Numbered from the stretch's first letter, positions 34,035 through 42,902 are shown. The stretch is 64,000 nt of DNA from Flavihumibacter sp. UBA7668 (GCF_002483205.1 NZ_DLHM01000007.1:372001-436000), one strand, 5' to 3'. The notes: generated by a model not told the origin, from the letters alone. A program made the numbers and translations.

Positions 34035-36956
34035 TTAAGAAAATAAATACCGAAGGTCGTCTTCCGTAAGCTGTTTGATAAAGCCCTCATCCTCGGTAAT
34101 CAACGCATCTGAAAGCAACCGCTTCCGATCCTGCAACTCAATTATTTTTTCCTCTATACTATCCTTGCAAATCATTTGGTAAGCAAATACATTTTTTGTC
34201 TGCCCAATTCTGTAAGCCCGATCCACCGCCTGTTGTTGAACCGCAGTATTCCACCAGGGATCCACCAGAAATACATAATCGGCAGCAGTCAATGTCAATC
34301 CGGTATTACCCGCTTTCAAGCTGATTAGAAATATATTCACTTCATTTCCTGGAGTCTGAAACTGCTCTACCAATTCGGATCGTTTTGCTGGTGGTGTATC
34401 GCCATCAAAATGATAATAAAGCATCCCTGCCTGCTGACAAGCTTGCCCAATCAGGTTAAGCATCCCCTTAAATTGGGAAAAAATCAATACCTTATTATTA
34501 CGCAAATTATTCTGTAATTCCTCCATCAATACTTCAATCTTAACGGAATCTGCCGTAACTAAGCCTGCATCCTTTACTAATGCAGGAGCAGCGCATACCT
34601 GGCGCAACTTCTGCATGCCGGCTAAAATCGACAGCTTGCTTTTATTCATTCCTTCCTGCTGAATATTCAGGAAAATACTATCGCGGATCTGACTTTTAAT
34701 TTCATCGTACATCGCTTTCTGATCCTCCGACATTTCACACCACAAAACGGATTCCGTTTTAGGTGGAAGATCCGTTGCCACCTGTAGTTTGGTCCTGCGT
34801 AACACAAACGGTGCAGTCAACTGTTTTAATGCCTGCATTTTCTCCTCATTTCGCTCCCGATCAATCGGATGCGCATATTCCTTCCGAAAAAATTCCGGCT
34901 GACCAAATAATCCGGGTACCAGAAAATGCAACTGAGCATATAAATCAAAGGTATTGTTCATTACCGGTGTTCCACTCAATGCCACACGTGCAGCAGCTTT
35001 CAGCTGATAAACAGCTTTCGTTATCTGGGCAGACGGATTTTTGATGGTATGACTCTCGTCCAAAACCACCACATCCCAATTGACCACCTGCAAGCGCTCT
35101 ATATCAGACCGCAAGGTTCCATAGCTGGTAATTAATACACGCGCACCGGATAAACGAAATGCTTCCATATCACGCGTACTACCATGATATATAAAAGACC
35201 CCAGAGAAGGTGCAAATTTCTCCAGTTCCAATCGCCAGTTATGCATAAGAGTAGCCGGACAAACAATCATGGATACACGAAAATCAGAGCCGGCAACTTC
35301 CATACGATGAGCAAGAAAACAAATTGTTTGAAGTGTTTTACCCAGGCCCATATCATCTGCCAGACAAGCGCCCGCATCAATTTCAGATAATAAACAAATC
35401 CACTCGAATCCTTTTTGCTGATAGGGCCGAAGTACGGCTTTCACAGCAGACGGGAGGGGTACAAGCGTTGTTTCTGCAGATTGCCAATGCAACCATTTTT
35501 CCCACCAGGCTTGCGCGATGGCCCGCCGCAATTGGTAGGATCCGCCAACCACCGGAACTTCCTCTAATTCACCGGATACTTCATCCAGGGTATCAACAGA
35601 TTCTTCCTTCTGTAAGCCAAGCAAAATCCATTGCGGCACAATTAATTCAGCACCCTTGATTTTGCCATGTTTGACTATTGCGCTGAACCGGTTCAACCAT
35701 TCTTCTGTCAATACCCCAATAGAATGATCTTTCAATAAAACCGATTTTACGCCGGCTAATAATAATTTTTGCAGCTCAGGTAATGGAATTGTTTCGGCAC
35801 CAAATCTCAATGCAAAAGAAATATGCAAGGAACTGCCCTCTGTTTTAAGAATAGTGCAATCAGTTTCCGGAGGAAATTGCGAATAGCGGAAGGTGCGCAA
35901 CATTTCCATTCCCAGCAACTCTACATTCTCCTCCAGCAGCCGATGATAGACTTTCAAAAACCAGTGTTTCCTTTTCGCTTCCGCAAAGGGCAGATTAAAT
36001 ACACCATTCAGCTGCCTGGAAAAATTCGGATGCAAGGATTGTAGCCGGTCATGAAACAACTGCTCCTCACCTCGATCCCGTTTTACCACAAAAACCTCTC
36101 CATTACGAGTAAACTCCTCCGTATGTTTCCAGGAACCTTCCACCCAAAAACCATCATAATTCCATCGGGGAGTCAGCATAAGAAAGCTGCCACTGATTTC
36201 ACTTAAATAAACTGCATGCGTTGGCCGAACTTCCACCATTTCTTTATTCAAAAGGGAGCCCATCTCGATTTCATAATCCGATTCCAGCCGTTTCAAAACA
36301 TGTTCCGAAAATCCGGCCGGATCATCCGCATAAACTGCCGGATCATTTGCTGCCAGCCATTGCAGGGTTTGATAGTCAGACAAACTCAATAACCAATAAT
36401 TATTCTGTTGTGACAGAAAAAAATAATCGCGCTGAAAACAATCTAATCCGGTCTGTTCATTTTCCAGCCGGATGAGCGTAACCAATTGCAATCCGGCTTC
36501 CTTTTTCTCCACCTTGAAACTCAGTTTTGGCTGCAACCGATTCACCAAACAGGTAGTCGTCAGGTGATTTCCCGTAACCGGATTCACCGTTTGATGATAC
36601 CAGCTGAATTCAACCGGTTGCTCTAACAGCGTCGTAAATAACTGGTGAACCTGCCGAAGAAACGACCGGTCAATATAGGAAGTCAGGGAAGTACCCGCTT
36701 TTTGTTTGGCATGCGTTCGGGTTAATTGTTGCACCAATTGGGCCAGAGCCTCATCGCCCAATGCGGCCAATGCCAGCTGAGCTGCCTGCGGCCAATGAGG
36801 AAATGCTTTCCGAGCCACTTCCACATCAAGGGCTTCACGGGCGAAATCCACCCCTCGGGTTTGTTTCGTGATATAAAAAGCTTCGACCGGCGACCAGCGC
36901 TGGCGCAGTCGGTTAGGCTTTAGAAAAATGGCCGATTTGCGATCCGGTTTACTCAT
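34035..36956 (-). CDS. SNF2-family DNA helicase/translocase
   Basis: About 973 residues. An N-terminal half of roughly 490 residues has no clear motif. The SNF2 helicase core then follows: Walker A in CLADDMGLGKTLQTICFLAH, motif Ib SYGTLRSDIERL, motif II VVLDESHTIKN (DESH), motif III VALSGTPVMNN, and the C-terminal lobe with KVLIFSQFKGML, LISLKAGNTGLTLTAADYVF and WWNTAVQQQAVDRAYRIGQT. Such bacterial proteins move along duplex DNA or remodel RNA polymerase (RapA-like). The longer reading from 36980 would start with GTG and overlap a TATATTTG -7-like box (36965-36972), so I prefer the ATG at 36956. Confidence 0.9.
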   Translation of the reverse strand: MSKPDRKSAIFLKPNRLRQRWSPVEAFYITKQTRGVDFAREALDVEVARKAFPHWPQAAQLALAALGDEALAQLVQQLTRTHAKQKAGTSLTSYIDRSFLRQVHQLFTTLLEQPVEFSWYHQTVNPVTGNHLTTTCLVNRLQPKLSFKVEKKEAGLQLVTLIRLENEQTGLDCFQRDYFFLSQQNNYWLLSLSDYQTLQWLAANDPAVYADDPAGFSEHVLKRLESDYEIEMGSLLNKEMVEVRPTHAVYLSEISGSFLMLTPRWNYDGFWVEGSWKHTEEFTRNGEVFVVKRDRGEEQLFHDRLQSLHPNFSRQLNGVFNLPFAEAKRKHWFLKVYHRLLEENVELLGMEMLRTFRYSQFPPETDCTILKTEGSSLHISFALRFGAETIPLPELQKLLLAGVKSVLLKDHSIGVLTEEWLNRFSAIVKHGKIKGAELIVPQWILLGLQKEESVDTLDEVSGELEEVPVVGGSYQLRRAIAQAWWEKWLHWQSAETTLVPLPSAVKAVLRPYQQKGFEWICLLSEIDAGACLADDMGLGKTLQTICFLAHRMEVAGSDFRVSMIVCPATLMHNWRLELEKFAPSLGSFIYHGSTRDMEAFRLSGARVLITSYGTLRSDIERLQVVNWDVVVLDESHTIKNPSAQITKAVYQLKAAARVALSGTPVMNNTFDLYAQLHFLVPGLFGQPEFFRKEYAHPIDRERNEEKMQALKQLTAPFVLRRTKLQVATDLPPKTESVLWCEMSEDQKAMYDEIKSQIRDSIFLNIQQEGMNKSKLSILAGMQKLRQVCAAPALVKDAGLVTADSVKIEVLMEELQNNLRNNKVLIFSQFKGMLNLIGQACQQAGMLYYHFDGDTPPAKRSELVEQFQTPGNEVNIFLISLKAGNTGLTLTAADYVFLVDPWWNTAVQQQAVDRAYRIGQTKNVFAYQMICKDSIEEKIIELQDRKRLLSDALITEDEGFIKQLTEDDLRYLFS

Positions 36957-37009
36957 AGAGCCGGCAAATATAAGCTCCACAATTGAACCAGGCAGACAAA
37001 CCCTTTCCG

Positions 37010-37017
37010 TACCTTTG
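37010..37017 (+). promoter_or_regulatory. Candidate -7 box for the aminotransferase gene
   Basis: TACCTTTG is an exact match to TAnnTTTG, 19 bp before the ATG at 37036, which would give a leader of roughly 12 bases. The -33 TTTG is not clear. Confidence 0.4.
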
Positions 37018-37035
37018 GCCCGCTAAAGGTCGATT

Positions 37036-38292
37036 ATGAAACTGAGTTATTTGTCTGAAACGCTGATAGGGTCCGAGATTGTAAAGCTGGGAGGGGAGAT
37101 TCGGGAGAAGATCCGCCTGGGAGAACGAATTTATAATTTTACCGTGGGCGATTTTGACCCGACTGTATTTCCGATTCCTACCGAACTGGAAGAAGAAATT
37201 ATCGCTGCCTACCGCGCGCATTTCACCAATTATCCGCTTGCGGAAGGCAATCTCGACCTGCGGGAATCCATCGCGTCATTTATTAAAGAACGGGAGGGAT
37301 TGGATTACAATAAATCCGAATACCTGGTGGCCGCAGGTGGCCGACCATTAATTTATGCGATTTTCCGGGCTATTGTGGATGCCGGCGAAAAAGTAGTGTA
37401 TGCGGTGCCTTCCTGGAACAATAATCATTATACCCATTTTGTGGGAGGCGAGCATGTGGTGGTGGAAGCCGGACCTGAAACCAATTTCATGCCCAGTGCT
37501 GATTCATTGAAACCGCTGCTTAAAGGCGCGAGCCTGCTGGCCCTTTGTTCGCCACAAAACCCGACTGGAACCGTATTTACAAAGGAAGAACTTGAAAAAA
37601 TCTGTGATCTGGTGCTGGCTGAAAATGCCTCCCGCGGTGAAGGGGAGAAAAAATTATACGTACTCTACGATCAGATGTATTGGCACCTTACCTATGGCGA
37701 TATCGAACATTATAATCCGGTCAGCCTGCGCCCGGCAATGCGTGATTTCACCGTTTTCGTTGATGCTATCTCCAAAGTTTTTGCAGCTACCGGCGTTCGG
37801 GTGGGATGGAGCTTCGGTCCGGCTGCCATCATCGATAAAATGAAAGCGATTCTCGGTCATGTTGGCGCCTGGGCTCCCATGGCGGAACAGAAAGCAGTAG
37901 CCAAATTTCTCCAGCAAAAAGAAGCGATTGATCGTTTTCTTGCGCAGTTTAAATCGGAAGTGGAATTCCGACTACGGGCTATACATGACGGGTTTCAGTT
38001 GCTGAAATCGGACGGATTTTCAGTTGATTCAGTAGCTCCGCAGGCCGCCATTTACCTCACTATAAAAGTTGATCTTGTTGGAAAGCAAACGCAAGATGGT
38101 CAACTAATGGAATCTCAGGCGGATGTTACCAGCTACCTGCTGAATGCGGCAAAACTGGCCGTTGTTCCGTTTTATGCATTTGGTGCAGCTGCCCAATCAC
38201 CCTGGTATCGCCTCAGTGTGGGTACCTGTAAAAAAGAAGAAATCCCAGAAATGCTGGAAGGATTGAAATCCGCGCTTTTAGGTGTCAGATAG
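37036..38292 (+). CDS. PLP-dependent aminotransferase, class I/II
   Basis: A 418-residue fold-type I aminotransferase. It contains NYPLAEGNLDLRESIASFIK near the N-terminus, the ring-stacking and substrate region ALCSPQNPTGTVFTKEELEK, an Asp that binds the pyridine nitrogen in LYVLYDQMYW, and the PLP lysine in VDAISKVFAATGVRVGWSFG. Relatives are annotated as aspartate/tyrosine/aromatic aminotransferases; the substrate is not decided here. The last five codons (LGVR and TAG) are made of phased-repeat sequence, so its native C-terminus may have been replaced or ends exactly at the element. Confidence 0.92.
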   Translation: MKLSYLSETLIGSEIVKLGGEIREKIRLGERIYNFTVGDFDPTVFPIPTELEEEIIAAYRAHFTNYPLAEGNLDLRESIASFIKEREGLDYNKSEYLVAAGGRPLIYAIFRAIVDAGEKVVYAVPSWNNNHYTHFVGGEHVVVEAGPETNFMPSADSLKPLLKGASLLALCSPQNPTGTVFTKEELEKICDLVLAENASRGEGEKKLYVLYDQMYWHLTYGDIEHYNPVSLRPAMRDFTVFVDAISKVFAATGVRVGWSFGPAAIIDKMKAILGHVGAWAPMAEQKAVAKFLQQKEAIDRFLAQFKSEVEFRLRAIHDGFQLLKSDGFSVDSVAPQAAIYLTIKVDLVGKQTQDGQLMESQADVTSYLLNAAKLAVVPFYAFGAAAQSPWYRLSVGTCKKEEIPEMLEGLKSALLGVR

Positions 38293-38397
38293 GTGTTAGA
38301 ACGTTGTTAGAGAAGTGTCAGACAGGTGTTAGAACATTCTGAGACATGTATCAGACACATGTTAGAACAGTGTTGGAACTGGTGTCTGACACCTAAG
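38278..38397 (+). repeat. 11-bp-phased repeat, longest copy (copy 7)
   Basis: Nine consecutive 11-mers in unbroken register from 38278 to 38376: TTAGGTGTCAG, ATAGGTGTTAG, AACGTTGTTAG, AGAAGTGTCAG, ACAGGTGTTAG, AACATTCTGAG, ACATGTATCAG, ACACATGTTAG and AACAGTGTTGG. The closing palindromic block AACTGGTGTCTGACACC runs to 38393. It spans the gap between convergent genes; the aminotransferase stop is inside it and the other stop is 2 bp away. Confidence 0.92.
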
Positions 38398-38398
38398 A

Positions 38399-38644
38399 TT
38401 AATTTTTATTATTCAGGAAAACAAAGGGAGGTTCCCCATTGTGGATGAGCTTCATGATGCGCCTGCAATCAGTATTGATTCGAAACTTGTTGCAATCAAT
38501 AATTTCATAGACATGCGAAAAGGTCTCCTGAGTTTCAACATCCATCAGAAGTTTGTTCAGTTGAACCAATTCACGTTCCATCGCTTCCTCATTGTCGCGA
38601 GCATGCTTAACCAGCACTAACAAATCTCTGTTTGGCGCTTTCAT
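38399..38644 (-). CDS. Small hypothetical protein
   Basis: An 81-residue soluble protein, mostly helical (LLVLVKHARDNEEAMERELV, QLNKLLMDVETQE), with two cysteines (CNKF and DCRR). No family is recognised. It follows the small lipoprotein gene by 10 bp and is likely co-transcribed with it. Its stop codon lies 1-2 bp beyond the end of the longest phased repeat. Confidence 0.65.
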   Translation of the reverse strand: MKAPNRDLLVLVKHARDNEEAMERELVQLNKLLMDVETQETFSHVYEIIDCNKFRINTDCRRIMKLIHNGEPPFVFLNNKN

Positions 38645-38654
38645 TTAATCAGAT

Positions 38655-38786
38655 TTAATAGCCTACATAACCCTTATTCATATTGCAGCCACATCCTTTA
38701 CCGCCAGCTTTTCTGCTGCTGCTGCAGGAAACAGCAATACTACTAACCATTATTACCAGAACGACGTATATCAGCGTCTTCTTCAT
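38655..38786 (-). CDS. Cysteine-rich mini-lipoprotein
   Basis: A 43-residue reading frame on the reverse strand. It has a complete lipoprotein signal (MKKTLIYVVLVIMVSSIAVS followed by Cys21), then SSSRKAGGKGCGCNMNKGYV and a stop. After lipid attachment only about 23 residues remain, including the pair GCGC. Short lipoproteins of this pattern are widespread in Bacteroidota and have no known function. The signal quality and the 10-bp gap to the next gene support it being real. Confidence 0.6.
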   Translation of the reverse strand: MKKTLIYVVLVIMVSSIAVSCSSSRKAGGKGCGCNMNKGYVGY

Positions 38787-38837
38787 ACTTTTAACTTTCT
38801 AATTTAAACTTATTTTTTCACAAAAAAGTATCTGGGC

Positions 38838-39971
38838 TTGAGCAATTTTTCCAATTTACTCCCAAAATTTTCACAAGGCTCCAGAATACTGTTGTCTCCG
38901 ATGGAATGGGGCCTTGGTCATGCCAGCCGTTGTTTACCTCTTTTAAACTATCTAATAAACAATTGTAAGGCAGATTTGGTTGTTGCAGCTAACGGTTCTC
39001 AGGCTGATTTAATCCGGGAATCCTTCCCTGCTATAAAAATCGTTCATCCACCAAGTTACACTATCCGATACCACAAAAACCGCGCCGGCACTATTGCCCG
39101 ATTAGCCTTTTCCCTACCCCATCTGGCTCAGCAGATTAAAGCTGAAAACCAGTGGCTGCGTGATTATGCATTGAATAACCCTCCTGATGCAATCATCAGC
39201 GATAACCGGTACGGCTTCCGGCATCCATCTATCCCATCTTATCTCATAACGCACCAGCTTGCCGTCAAAACACCCTTCGGAAAAGCTGTTGATGCCCTGG
39301 TCAGAAAACAAGTATACCGGTATATAGAGCAATTTACCGCCTGCTGGGTCCCCGATTTTGAAAAGATCGACCGCTCCCTCGCCGGTGAACTTTCCCATCC
39401 GGCACAATTGCCTGCAATTCCGGTTCATTATATCGGTCCGCTTACGCGAATTCATGCCGCCGAGCCAGGACGCTCTCTTCCTCACCTGATCAATTCGCAA
39501 TTGGAAAATGGCCGGAACATTCAACTATTGGTCATTTTATCCGGACCAGAACCACAGCGTAGTATGCTGGAGACCAAAATATTAGAGCAATGGAGTAAGG
39601 AACCGGGCAAATCACTTGTACTCGTACGCGGATTGCCGGAACAGGTTTCCGGCAATCAGGACCATTCACACATCCAACCTGAATTACTGCTTCCAAATTC
39701 CTGGGTTATCAATCATCTGTCTTCACCTGATCTTTCGCAGGCAATAGCAAATGCATCCATCATCCTCACCCGAAGCGGTTATAGCAGTGTGATGGATTTA
39801 ATACCAAATCATAAAAACCTTTGGATGATTCCCACACCCGGACAAACGGAACAGGAATACCTGGCGAATTACCTGTCAAAAAAGGGACTGATCCGGACTG
39901 TAAACCAAAACCAGCTCTCGTTAGAAGAAATCCTTTCACCCAACGGGCACCAGCAGGTACCCGACCGGTGA
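38838..39971 (+). CDS. Glycosyltransferase-like protein (MurG/UGT-type fold)
   Basis: A 377-residue protein with a glycine-rich N-terminal acceptor loop (ILLSPMEWGLGHASRCLPLL). A C-terminal nucleotide-sugar site region reads ANASIILTRSGYSSVMDLIP, then LWMIPTPGQTEQEYLANYL, which matches the GT28/GT1 layout (GxxSxxE-like loop and QxxNA-like region). It likely transfers a sugar to a lipid or small acceptor; neither substrate can be named. The only upstream start is TTG at 38838, needed to include the acceptor loop. The TGA stop is part of a GC-rich repeat (CCC GAC CGG TGA). Confidence 0.8.
   Translation: MSNFSNLLPKFSQGSRILLSPMEWGLGHASRCLPLLNYLINNCKADLVVAANGSQADLIRESFPAIKIVHPPSYTIRYHKNRAGTIARLAFSLPHLAQQIKAENQWLRDYALNNPPDAIISDNRYGFRHPSIPSYLITHQLAVKTPFGKAVDALVRKQVYRYIEQFTACWVPDFEKIDRSLAGELSHPAQLPAIPVHYIGPLTRIHAAEPGRSLPHLINSQLENGRNIQLLVILSGPEPQRSMLETKILEQWSKEPGKSLVLVRGLPEQVSGNQDHSHIQPELLLPNSWVINHLSSPDLSQAIANASIILTRSGYSSVMDLIPNHKNLWMIPTPGQTEQEYLANYLSKKGLIRTVNQNQLSLEEILSPNGHQQVPDR
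39959..39970. repeat. GC-rich palindrome family, single copy (copy 2)
   Basis: ACCCGACCGGTG is identical to the cores at 34001 and 59009. The last TG forms the TGA stop of the glycosyltransferase gene, so the repeat overlaps the coding end. Confidence 0.55.
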
Positions 39972-39977
39972 AAATTG

Positions 39978-40469
39978 TCAACCAAACTTAGGGGCGTCGA
40001 AGAATAGAAAGGATTTGCGAGATAACGCAAAACCTGACCAGCGTTCTGTGTCTGCAGTAAATGCAAAGATTCCGCAGGTCGGCATATCATCAATACGGGT
40101 GGAAGTCAGCGAATTTACAAATTCAGTAATGCCCGGATTATGGCCGAAGATCGCAACAGATTGAACCGTATCCGGAAGAGCACTCAATACATCCCTATAA
40201 ACTGATGCAGGTGCATGGTATAATTCATCTCGCAACTGAAGTTCCTCTAAAGGACGTTCGTAAATTTTGATAAAATGACTGGCAGTCTGAAGGGCACGTT
40301 TGGCTGTACTCGTCACAAAAGCATCCAGTTTAATTTGCTTGTCGAGTAATCGCCGGGCCATTTCCGGCGCATTTTTTTGTCCCCGCTCATTGAGCGGCCG
40401 ATCAAAATCAGGCAAGGTTAAGTCACCCCAGCTACTCTTGGCATGCCTCACCACATAAATGGTTTTCAT
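39978..40469 (-). CDS. sixA: SixA-type phosphohistidine phosphatase
   Basis: A 163-residue histidine phosphatase with the catalytic RHG-type motif at the N-terminus (YVVRHAKSSWGD, His9). It then has FDRPLNERGQKNAPEMARRL and the second catalytic His in VAIFGHNPGITEFVN. SixA removes phosphate from histidines of phosphorelay or PTS proteins. It lacks a signal peptide and its length fits the family. It converges with the glycosyltransferase gene with a 6-bp gap. Its connection to the many histidine kinases further right is possible but not shown. Confidence 0.9.
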   Translation of the reverse strand: MKTIYVVRHAKSSWGDLTLPDFDRPLNERGQKNAPEMARRLLDKQIKLDAFVTSTAKRALQTASHFIKIYERPLEELQLRDELYHAPASVYRDVLSALPDTVQSVAIFGHNPGITEFVNSLTSTRIDDMPTCGIFAFTADTERWSGFALSRKSFLFFDAPKFG

Positions 40470-40663
40470 CCCCTAAAGGTAACCGGGTTTCGTGATTCAT
40501 AACCGTTTTACATGGGTACGGAAGGAAAATAAACAGGCCTGTTTAATGGTCCATCATAGGTTGTGTATTAAAAACGGTCGGTCGGCGTTTAAGCATCAAA
40601 TATGTTGCCAAAACAGGCCATGGGGGCGATTATTATCCAAATGGGGCGAACAGTTGACCAAAA

Positions 40664-42511
40664 TCAATATCCCCGTTCATTCTTACCTTCCATATAATTA
40701 AGGAACGCCTTATTCACTACGCGATTACCTCCCTTGGTTGGATAATTACCTGTAAAATACCAGTCGCCCGTATTAGTAGGACAAGCGAGGTGCAAATCCT
40801 CAATTGTCTGGAAAATCAATTCAACCGGAAAATCAATTTCAGGAGGTGTTATCAGTTCTGCAATTTTTGCAGAAATTTCTTCCGCCGTAAAAGGCTGGTA
40901 GATTTCTTTCACCAGGTTGCGGCTATCCAGCTGACCCAAACGGGCTAATTCCTTACATTCTTCATGCAGTGTCACCAGCCGGTCTTCCATCCCCCGATCC
41001 TTCATCAATGCAATGGCCGCACGGAATGCAATGAAATCGCCCAGCTTACTCATATCAATCCCATAACAATCCGGGTAACGAATCTGCGGAGCAGAAGAAA
41101 CAATGATGATTTTCTTCGGTTGCAATCTTCCCAACATACGTACAATACTCTCTTTCAGAGTTGTACCACGAACAATTGAATCATCAATCACCACCAGACT
41201 GTCTACATGCGGACGAACCGTGCCATACGTAATATCATACACGTGTTGCACCATTTCATTCCGGTTGGCATCTTCAGTGATAAATGTCCGCATTTTGACA
41301 TCCTTGATAGCAATTTTTTCCATCCGGATTTTTCGGTTGATCATCTCCGTAAGCTTCTCTTCATCGAAATCATTCCCCCAGGAAAGAATCCGCTGAATCT
41401 TGATCTGGTTCATATAATCTTCCATCCCCTTCACCATTCCATAAAAAGCCACTTCTGCGGTATTGGGAATAAATGAAAAAATAGTGTTCTTCAAATCATA
41501 ATCGATGGATTTCAAAACGGCATCGCGCAGGTTATATCCTAACTGGCTGCGCTCCCGGTAGATTTTCTCATCATTCCCACGGGAAAAATAGATCCGTTCA
41601 AAACTACAGGCCTTCCGCTCTTTGGCTTCCAGAATCTGCTCAATTTTAAAATTGCCATCCACGTCAACAATCAGTGCCTGTCCAGGCATCAGTTCCTTTA
41701 CTTCATTTTCTCCCACATTAAATGTGGTACGAATCGCTGCACGCTCTGATGCTGCAACAATTACATCATCAGAAATATAATAATAAGAAGGTCGGATTCC
41801 ATGTGCATCACGCATCACAAAACTTTCACCACTTCCAACCAATCCACCGAAATGATAACCGCCATCAAACCATTTAGCCGATTGGCGCAGTACATTGGCT
41901 ATATCGGGTCTACCCGGATTATTCTGATCTTCCTGCACCAAAAAATGATGCACCACTTCCATCATCGCAGCCAGATCGCTCTGCCGCTGAAAAACACCCG
42001 GATCTATATTCACCAATCCGAACAATTCTTCCGTATTTACCAGGTTGAAATTACCCGCCAGTGCAAGGTTACGGCTTTGAATAGTATCCCGTTTAATAAA
42101 AGGATGACAGAATTCTGCATTGTTTTTGCCCTGGGTTCCGTAACGTAAGTGTCCCAATAATAATTCTCCCAAAAAACGCACATGGCCTTTTAATAATCCG
42201 GGATGTTTTCGAATATCAGGCTGATATTTTTCAAGATCTGCTATTTCTTCTCCAACCTGTGAAAACAAATCAGCTATTGCTCTTTGTTCAATGCTGCGAT
42301 TTCGATTCAAAAACGGATAACCCGGTTCTACATGCAATTTCACCGCTGCGATCCCCGCACCATCCTGACCACGGTTATGTTGTTTTTCCATCAACAGATA
42401 GAGCTTATTCAGCCCGTACATAACTGTGCCATATTGCTGCTGGTAGTAGGAAAAGGGCTTGCGTAAACGAATGAAAGCCAGGCCACATTCGTGCTTAATT
42501 GCGTCGCTCAT
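40664..42511 (-). CDS. PurF-like amidophosphoribosyltransferase (long Bacteroidota form)
   Basis: A 615-residue protein. The N-terminal glutamine amidotransferase class II domain has its presumed nucleophile at Cys9 after a short propeptide-like stretch (MSDAIKHECG), then HNRGQDGAGI and the GHLRYGTQG loop. The C-terminal phosphoribosyltransferase domain has the PRPP-binding loop VVIDDSIVRGTT (about 441-451). PurF makes phosphoribosylamine, the first step of purine synthesis. This protein is over 100 residues longer than typical PurF and has inserts in the first domain, as in a paralogue common in Bacteroidota; whether it is the main PurF is uncertain. Confidence 0.88.
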   Translation of the reverse strand: MSDAIKHECGLAFIRLRKPFSYYQQQYGTVMYGLNKLYLLMEKQHNRGQDGAGIAAVKLHVEPGYPFLNRNRSIEQRAIADLFSQVGEEIADLEKYQPDIRKHPGLLKGHVRFLGELLLGHLRYGTQGKNNAEFCHPFIKRDTIQSRNLALAGNFNLVNTEELFGLVNIDPGVFQRQSDLAAMMEVVHHFLVQEDQNNPGRPDIANVLRQSAKWFDGGYHFGGLVGSGESFVMRDAHGIRPSYYYISDDVIVAASERAAIRTTFNVGENEVKELMPGQALIVDVDGNFKIEQILEAKERKACSFERIYFSRGNDEKIYRERSQLGYNLRDAVLKSIDYDLKNTIFSFIPNTAEVAFYGMVKGMEDYMNQIKIQRILSWGNDFDEEKLTEMINRKIRMEKIAIKDVKMRTFITEDANRNEMVQHVYDITYGTVRPHVDSLVVIDDSIVRGTTLKESIVRMLGRLQPKKIIIVSSAPQIRYPDCYGIDMSKLGDFIAFRAAIALMKDRGMEDRLVTLHEECKELARLGQLDSRNLVKEIYQPFTAEEISAKIAELITPPEIDFPVELIFQTIEDLHLACPTNTGDWYFTGNYPTKGGNRVVNKAFLNYMEGKNERGY

Positions 42512-42566
42512 GGGAAGAATTGAGGCGCAAAGTTAGGAAATTGCCTTTCTTTGTGCAAAAACAGAA

Positions 42567-42902
42567 ATGGAAGTAAATGGTAAAATTATACAACTGCTCG
42601 GAATTCAGACCGGTCAGGGTAAAAATGGCACCTGGAAAAAGCAGGAATTTATTCTCGAAACAGGCGATACCTATCCAAAAAAGATCTGTATTGCCGTATG
42701 GGGCGATAAAATCGATATGAGTCAGTTTCGGATTGGCGACCCAATTCAGGTATCTTTTGATGTGGAAAGCCGCGAATACAACGGACGCTGGTATACCGAT
42801 GTTAAAGCCTGGAAAGTGGTGGCTGCGGGACAAGCAGGCGTGGAACCTCCTCCATTCACTGGACCAATTGACCCAATGCCGGAAGACGATTTGCCATTTT
42901 AA
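42567..42902 (+). CDS. DUF3127 protein with SSB-like acidic tail
   Basis: A 111-residue protein with an OB-fold-like core (VNGKIIQLLGIQTG, EFILETGDTYPKKICIAVWG, IQVSFDVESREYNGRWYTDV). A low-complexity linker leads to the C-terminus PMPEDDLPF. The core matches the DUF3127 family of Bacteroidota. The tail closely resembles the DDDIPF tip of single-stranded-DNA-binding protein, which recruits repair and replication partners. The DNA-binding role is inferred from this resemblance. The gene is divergent from the PurF-like gene and followed by a terminator. Confidence 0.85.
   Translation: MEVNGKIIQLLGIQTGQGKNGTWKKQEFILETGDTYPKKICIAVWGDKIDMSQFRIGDPIQVSFDVESREYNGRWYTDVKAWKVVAAGQAGVEPPPFTGPIDPMPEDDLPF

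Noticed and set aside
38278..38397. CRISPR array
   Set aside because: The repeats are 11-mers without spacers, variable in sequence and placed at gene ends; there are no cas genes in the window.
40492..40701. Open frame between sixA and the PurF-like gene
   Set aside because: It has no protein-like features and overlaps the end of the PurF-like gene on the opposite strand.
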